Below are positions 58,968-64,000 of a DNA stretch of 64,000 nt, in pieces; the first letter of the stretch is position 1; each line of letters opens with the position of its first letter. The DNA comes from RBG-16-34-14 sp963727535. GTDB taxonomy: Bacteria; Bacteroidota; Ignavibacteria; Ignavibacteriales; Ignavibacteriaceae. A program made the translations under genes and the position numbers. The stretch lies in NCBI GenBank assembly GCA_963727535.1, contig CAVSGR010000001.1, positions 1,105,197 to 1,169,196 of the forward strand. Reading direction: 5' to 3'. Below the pieces are notes generated by a model. It was not told the origin of the DNA, searched no databases, and was given only the letters and a program-made list of their open reading frames with translations.

Positions 58968-59783
58968 ATGAGTTCAATCAAAAAAATTGCAATTTTAGGC
59001 GGCGGAAATATTGGTCTTTCCATTGCACGCGGTTTAATAAAAGATAAGAGATTCTCGGCTTCCAACATTTATATAACAAAAAGAAATACTTCTGCTATCC
59101 CTGAACTTGTTAAAAAAGGATTTAAAGTAAGTACAAATAATAATGAGGCAGTTAAAAATTCTGAAATAATTATCATTGCCGTTCAGCCACAGCAGTTAAA
59201 TGATCTTCTCACGGGAATAAAGAAAAATCTTAAGGCAGGAAAGCATATAATAATTTCTATTGTTTCCGGCGCAAGTATAAATGCTATAAAGAAACTTGCC
59301 GGAAAAAATATTGAGGTCATCCGCGCAATGCCGAATACAGCAATTGCTATCCAGGAATCGATGACATGTTTATCCGGTACTGATAAAAAGAATTCTTCAT
59401 TACAGATTGCTAAAGAAATTTTTGATTCTGTAGGTACGACTTTAGTTATAGATGAGGATTTAATGGTTCCGGCTACTGCATTATGTGCCTGCGGAATTGC
59501 ATTCTTTCTAAGAGCAGTAAGAGCAGCGTCTCAGGGTGGAATAGAAATCGGTTTTCACTCGGAAGAAGCTTTACTTATGGCTGCACAAACTGCAAAAGGT
59601 GCTGCCAGTTTATTATTAAGTATGGAAGACCATCCGGAAAAAGAAGTCGACAAAGTTACAACTCCAAGAGGCTGTACAATAGCAGGATTAAATCAAATGG
59701 AACACAGCGGTTTCAGTTCTGCAATGATTAAGGGAATTGTTAGCTCTGCAGATAAAGCTGCCTTGCTTTATAAGATTGATTAA
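58968..59783 (+). CDS. proC: Pyrroline-5-carboxylate reductase ProC
   Basis: The protein has 271 residues. The N-terminal NAD(P) site is KIAILGGGNIGLSIARGLI. Family motifs are VIRAMPNTAIAIQESMTCL and the C-terminal signature DKVTTPRGCTIAGLNQME. It reduces pyrroline-5-carboxylate to proline. It appears monocistronic, with a terminator just after. Confidence 0.96.
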   Translation: MSSIKKIAILGGGNIGLSIARGLIKDKRFSASNIYITKRNTSAIPELVKKGFKVSTNNNEAVKNSEIIIIAVQPQQLNDLLTGIKKNLKAGKHIIISIVSGASINAIKKLAGKNIEVIRAMPNTAIAIQESMTCLSGTDKKNSSLQIAKEIFDSVGTTLVIDEDLMVPATALCACGIAFFLRAVRAASQGGIEIGFHSEEALLMAAQTAKGAASLLLSMEDHPEKEVDKVTTPRGCTIAGLNQMEHSGFSSAMIKGIVSSADKAALLYKID

Positions 59784-59785
59784 AT

Positions 59786-59812
59786 AATAACTAGTCTCGA
59801 TAGTTATTTTTA
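59786..59812 (+). terminator. Terminator after proC
   Basis: AATAACTA / TAGTTATT with a seven-base loop is followed by TTTTA, three bases after the proC stop codon. Confidence 0.65.
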
Positions 59813-60153
59813 GCGCATTAGTACTTTGTATAAGAGTGTACTTCTACCGAAAATTTATAGCAATATTTTCCGATGATTTTTCAATCTCATCTTTGGCGAC
59901 TTTTTAATACTTTACACTAGAAAATTAAGGTATTTAAGAAGTCTCTTCCTTACTCAGATGGCATACGTTTTGACCACTTTATAACAACTATTCAATGAAA
60001 TAGTAGATTATAAACGTTATGGATCCCGCGTAATTAAGATTGTGGGCGTTGTAAAATGTTCAGATACGTATTTATATGCCTGAAAATGGTACCATATTAA
60101 ACCCCTTTCACAACATTTCAGATCATTTCCTGTTATCAAGAAGTTATACCTAA
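59813..60153. other. 341-base intergenic region before the hybrid kinase
   Basis: This AT-rich stretch contains no open frame of note, no REP palindrome and no recognised riboswitch or RNA. It presumably carries the promoter of the hybrid kinase. Confidence 0.5.
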
Positions 60154-63100
60154 ATGGGAAAAATAAACAAACAGGATGATAGCAACCCTTCAGAAGTTAT
60201 AGAGAGAAAAAATACTGCTCAGAAAGTACGTTCTCTCTTTCAATCAGCACCGGATGTATTTGTTATTACAGATAATAATGGAAAAATATTAACTGCCAAT
60301 AATCAATTGGAAAAAGTATTTGGCTATAGCGAAGATGAAATAATCGATAAAAATCTTTGTTTTTTATTTCCAGAGAGATTCCGGGCAAAAGATGAATTAA
60401 ACATAATCTCTTGCTTCAAAAATTCTTCTTCACAAACTATAGGAAGCAATTCTGAACTTTCCGGGTTAAGAAAAAACGGTTCTGAGTTTTTCATTGAAGT
60501 AAGTATGAATCGTCTGAACGTAGATAATAAAGAAACTGTTATTGCAATTATCAGGGACATCACCGAGAAAAAAAAATCAAACGATAATTTACAATTAAGT
60601 GAACAGCGATATCAGAGATTAACGAATATTTCTCCTGTAGGAATATTCAATACTGACGTAGAGGGAAAAACCACATATGTAAACCCAAGGTGGTGTGAGA
60701 TTTCAGGATTGTCTTTCGAGGACGCGTTAGATTATGGTTGGCTTAATGCAGTTCATCCTGAGGACCGCGAGAAGTTGATAGATAGCTGGGAAAAGTCTGT
60801 TAAGTCTCTTTCAGATTCCATAATTGATTATCGTTTTCTGCGCAACGATGGATCTATTGCATGGGTAATGGGTAAAGCAGTCCCGGAGACTAATCTATCC
60901 GGCGAGATCATCGGGTACATAGGAACTATTATAGATATCACAGAGCGTAAACAGGCTGAAGAAGCACTACGGCGAGAACAAATTTTACTGCGAACATTAA
61001 TAGATAACATTCCTGATGTAATCTACATTAAGGACAAATCTTGTAGAAAGATTATAGCAAATTTAGCAGACATCAAAAATATGGGGCTTAAAAACGAGTC
61101 TGATGTAATTGGCAAAAGCGATTTTGATCTTTTCCCAAAAGAAATTGCTGAAGAGTTTTTTAAAGATGATCAGTTCGTAATTCAGTCTGGCACCCCAATA
61201 TTGAATCGGGAGGAACTCCTTATAGATTCTGGTGGAAAACAGAAATGGTTACTAACTTCAAAAGTTCCCTTAACTGATGAAAGGGGAGAAATTTCCGGTT
61301 TAGTCGGAATTGGTCACGATATAACAGAGAAAAAAAAGGTGGAAGATGCATTTAAGGAAAGTGAATTTTTGCTTAAAGTATCCCAAAGAGTAGCCGGACT
61401 TGGTCATTATACGCTCGATATTTCCAGTGGTAAGTGGGAGAGCGGTGAAATACTAAACGAGATATTTGGAATTGACGAAACATATCGAACTGACGTTGCG
61501 GGATGGTCAAATATTTTACATCCGGATCATAAAGAAAGAATGAAAGCATATCTTAGCAATGATGTTATTACCCAACACAAGCGATTTGACTCTGAATATA
61601 AAATTGTTCGTGTAAACGATAAACAAGTAAGGTGGGTATACGGTATAGGGGAATTGAAATTTGATGAAAATGGCAAACCTATCAAAATGATAGGAACTAT
61701 ACAGGATATAACTGACAGAAAAAAAGCTGAGAAAGAATTACGAGAGAGTGAAGAACGATTTCGTTCACTTTATGAGAACAGCACTCTGGGTATCTACAGA
61801 ACTACTCCTGATGGAAAAATATTATTAGCTAATCCAGCATTAGTTAAAATTTTGGGATTTGATTCTTTTAATGATCTTGCCAAAGTAAATCTCAGTAAGG
61901 AAGGCTTTGAAACCCCAGATGAACGAACCAGATTCATTGAAAGGGTTGAAAGAGAAGGGGAAATTAAAGGATTAGAATTTAACTGGAAAAGCAAGAATGG
62001 AAATACTCTTTACATTAGAGAAAGCGCAAAAGCGGTACGTGATATAAATGGTAAAACACTTTACTATGATGGGACAATTGAAGATATCACTGAAAAGAAA
62101 ATATTTGAAAATGCGTTGATTAAAAGTCAGAGTCAGCTTTCTCAAGCAGCAGAAATTGCACAACTTGGTCCCTGGGAATATGATGCAATAAAAGACCAAT
62201 TCATATTCAACGATTATTTCTATAAACTTTTCCATACTACAATTGAACAGGTTGGCAGTTATGCTATGTCGCCTACTGAATACGCCAATCGTTTCCTCTT
62301 CCCTGAAGATGTTCATCTTGTTGCTGAAGAAATGAAGCTGGCTATGGAATCAACAGATCCTGGTCTCCATAGACAGTTAGAACATAGAATCAAATATGCT
62401 GATGGGAAACCCGGCTATGTAACAATAGATTTCTTCATTGTAAAAGACAACAATGGTAGAACAATTAGAACATACGGTGTAAACCAGGATATAACCGAAC
62501 GCAAAAAAGCTGAAAAAAATGCACTCATACTATCAAAAGCAATGATACAAAGCCCGGTGAGTATCCTGATAACTGATGCTAAGGGCAATATAGAGTATGT
62601 TAATCCAACGTTTACAAAAGTAACCGGATATAGCCAGGAAGAAGTGACAGGTCGGGATCCAGGAATACTAAATTCAGGTCATCATTCCAAAGAATTCTTT
62701 GCAAATCTTTGGGACACAATTTTATCTGGGAAAGATTTTGCTTGTGAAATGTATAACAAAAAGAAAAATGGTGAGTTATTCTGGGAAAATGTAGTTGTAT
62801 CTTCGATAGTAGATGAGAAAGGAATTATCACTCATTTTGTTGCGGTGAAAGAAGATATAACGGAAAAGAAAAAAATAGTTGAAGAACTTATAGTAGCCAA
62901 GGAAAAAGCAGAGGAGATGAACCGCCTCAAATCAAGTTTTCTCGCAAATATGAGTCACGAGTTACGCACACCCCTTATTGGCATAATTGGCTTTTCCGAA
63001 TTCCTAAGCAACGATTTAGAAGATCCCGGACTAAAGGAAATGGCAGAAACAATTTTCAATTCCAGTAAACGATTATCCGAAACTCTTAACTTGATTCTTG

Positions 63101-64000
63101 ATCTTTCAAAAATCGAGGCAGATAATATACCACTTATCCCTGAAGTGTTTGATGTTGCGGCTACATCTTTAGAAATAGTAAATTCTTTTAAGGAGTACGC
63201 GAATAAAAAAGGAATATATCTTAAAACTGTTTTTGAAATGCCGAAATTTACAGTTAACCTAAATAAACAGGCATATCACTCTATACTTAATAACCTTGTA
63301 AATAATGCTATTAAATTTACACATTCGGGTGGTGTTACAGTGGATTTATCCGCCGATAAAATTGACGGTAAGAACTTTGTTTCTATAAAGGTTATTGATA
63401 CGGGCATAGGGATATCAAAAGAAAATCACGATCTGATCTTTGAAGAATTCCGGCAGGTAAGTGAAGGTCTAGAAAGAAATTTTGAAGGCTCTGGACTTGG
63501 ATTAAACATTACGAAAAAATTTCTTGAAAAACTAAAGGGGACCTTATCTATTGAGAGTGAATTAGGAAAAGGAACTATTTTTACTGTTAAACTGCCGCTT
63601 TCAGAAGATTTGCAAGTTGCAGCTTCATCATATGAAATTAAATCTGAAGAAGTAGAAGAAAAAAAAGCGCAGTTGGATACTCCCTCCATACTAATAGTTG
63701 ATGATGATGAAAACATATTTAAACTTGTAAAAAACCATTTAAAATTAAAATTCAACGTAAGTTGTGTAGAAAGTGCCTATGATGCCTTGGAACTTGTAAA
63801 AGAAAAGAAATTCGATGTGATTTTTATGGATATAAATCTGAAAAAAGGCGTCGATGGGAAACAGGCTACCCAGGAGATAAGAAAAATACACGGCTATGAA
63901 AATACACCTATTGTTGCATGCACAGCCTACGCAATGGTGGGTGATAAAGAAGAATTTCTTTCTGCGGGTTGCAGTCACTATCTTTCAAAACCTTTCAGTA
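60154..64000 (+). CDS. Multi-PAS hybrid histidine kinase, cut by window end
   Basis: The frame is open from the ATG at 60154 to the end, more than 1,280 residues. About seven PAS domains lie in series, starting near residues 22, 150, 276, 400, 534, 659 and 792 (for example RSLFQSAPDVFVITDN, SPVGIFNTDVEGKTTYVN, TLGIYRTTPDGKILLANP, SPVSILITDAKGNIEYVN). Most are followed by a PAC-type end such as DITERKxAE. HisKA (FLANMSHELRTPLIGI, His near 935), the ATPase domain (DTGIGISKEN, GSGLGLNITKKF) and a receiver (ILIVDDDENIF, phospho-Asp in FMDINLKKG) follow. No membrane helix is seen, so it is a soluble kinase. Signal and target unknown. Confidence 0.93.
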   Translation, partial: MGKINKQDDSNPSEVIERKNTAQKVRSLFQSAPDVFVITDNNGKILTANNQLEKVFGYSEDEIIDKNLCFLFPERFRAKDELNIISCFKNSSSQTIGSNSELSGLRKNGSEFFIEVSMNRLNVDNKETVIAIIRDITEKKKSNDNLQLSEQRYQRLTNISPVGIFNTDVEGKTTYVNPRWCEISGLSFEDALDYGWLNAVHPEDREKLIDSWEKSVKSLSDSIIDYRFLRNDGSIAWVMGKAVPETNLSGEIIGYIGTIIDITERKQAEEALRREQILLRTLIDNIPDVIYIKDKSCRKIIANLADIKNMGLKNESDVIGKSDFDLFPKEIAEEFFKDDQFVIQSGTPILNREELLIDSGGKQKWLLTSKVPLTDERGEISGLVGIGHDITEKKKVEDAFKESEFLLKVSQRVAGLGHYTLDISSGKWESGEILNEIFGIDETYRTDVAGWSNILHPDHKERMKAYLSNDVITQHKRFDSEYKIVRVNDKQVRWVYGIGELKFDENGKPIKMIGTIQDITDRKKAEKELRESEERFRSLYENSTLGIYRTTPDGKILLANPALVKILGFDSFNDLAKVNLSKEGFETPDERTRFIERVEREGEIKGLEFNWKSKNGNTLYIRESAKAVRDINGKTLYYDGTIEDITEKKIFENALIKSQSQLSQAAEIAQLGPWEYDAIKDQFIFNDYFYKLFHTTIEQVGSYAMSPTEYANRFLFPEDVHLVAEEMKLAMESTDPGLHRQLEHRIKYADGKPGYVTIDFFIVKDNNGRTIRTYGVNQDITERKKAEKNALILSKAMIQSPVSILITDAKGNIEYVNPTFTKVTGYSQEEVTGRDPGILNSGHHSKEFFANLWDTILSGKDFACEMYNKKKNGELFWENVVVSSIVDEKGIITHFVAVKEDITEKKKIVEELIVAKEKAEEMNRLKSSFLANMSHELRTPLIGIIGFSEFLSNDLEDPGLKEMAETIFNSSKRLSETLNLILDLSKIEADNIPLIPEVFDVAATSLEIVNSFKEYANKKGIYLKTVFEMPKFTVNLNKQAYHSILNNLVNNAIKFTHSGGVTVDLSADKIDGKNFVSIKVIDTGIGISKENHDLIFEEFRQVSEGLERNFEGSGLGLNITKKFLEKLKGTLSIESELGKGTIFTVKLPLSEDLQVAASSYEIKSEEVEEKKAQLDTPSILIVDDDENIFKLVKNHLKLKFNVSCVESAYDALELVKEKKFDVIFMDINLKKGVDGKQATQEIRKIHGYENTPIVACTAYAMVGDKEEFLSAGCSHYLSKPFS

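Overview
The window is a low-GC bacterial chromosome segment. A gingipain-type C25 peptidase of the PorU kind, two proteins with type IX secretion C-terminal signals, PorV/FadL-like barrels, a classical menaquinone pathway and abundant short palindromic intergenic repeats point to the Bacteroidota/Chlorobiota/Ignavibacteriota group. My best guess is an Ignavibacteria-like organism; this is inference, since no rRNA or other marker gene is present. No tRNA, rRNA, CRISPR array or transposase was seen.

Layout. 1-6.6 kb: an outer-membrane barrel protein cut by the window edge and a large PorU-like peptidase broken by five frameshifts. 6.7-10.7 kb: surface-polysaccharide glycosyltransferases (one GT26, three GT4), the GT4 genes frameshifted. 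10.7-14.6 kb: an EnvC-type murein hydrolase activator, a DUF4292 lipoprotein and a TPR lipoprotein. 14.7-20.1 kb: an ATP-grasp enzyme, small envelope proteins, two low-complexity lipoproteins and an outer-membrane barrel. 20.1-20.4 kb: a 66-nt poly-A tract between imperfect direct repeats. 20.4-25.5 kb: rsgA, then menF-menD-menH. 25.7-32.6 kb: a corrinoid methyl-transfer cluster. 32.6-38 kb: two small membrane proteins, a LytS/LytTR pair and a serine hydrolase. 38-42.7 kb: a secreted beta-propeller-like protein between two copies of a composite repeat, then tex. 42.8-47.4 kb: a RelE/ParE-type toxin-antitoxin pair and a three-gene candidate defence operon (adenine methylase, MORC/Hsp90-type GHKL ATPase, AAA ATPase). 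47.8-53.3 kb: exported rubrerythrin, a two-component system with a DUF2231 protein, a YCII protein and an MFS exporter. 53.8-58.6 kb: menB-menA-menC-menE and a divergent DHNA-CoA thioesterase. 59-64 kb: proC and a multi-PAS hybrid histidine kinase that runs off the end.

How the genes work together. The two men loci supply every enzyme from chorismate to demethylmenaquinone; only the final methyltransferase is missing from the window. The corrinoid cluster holds a UroD-fold methyltransferase, a corrinoid protein, a homocysteine S-methyltransferase, and two different reactivation proteins (a RACo-like ASKHA ferredoxin and a MetH-activation-like protein). It reads as a split, multi-component methionine synthase or demethylase whose methyl donor cannot be told from sequence.

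Two things stand out besides this cluster. One is the methylase-GHKL-AAA operon. The other is a composite repeat of four hairpins, present in four copies, in which the stems change in a compensatory way between copies. Many genes carry single-base frameshifts, often in short homopolymers, so much of the apparent gene breakage probably reflects consensus error rather than decay.
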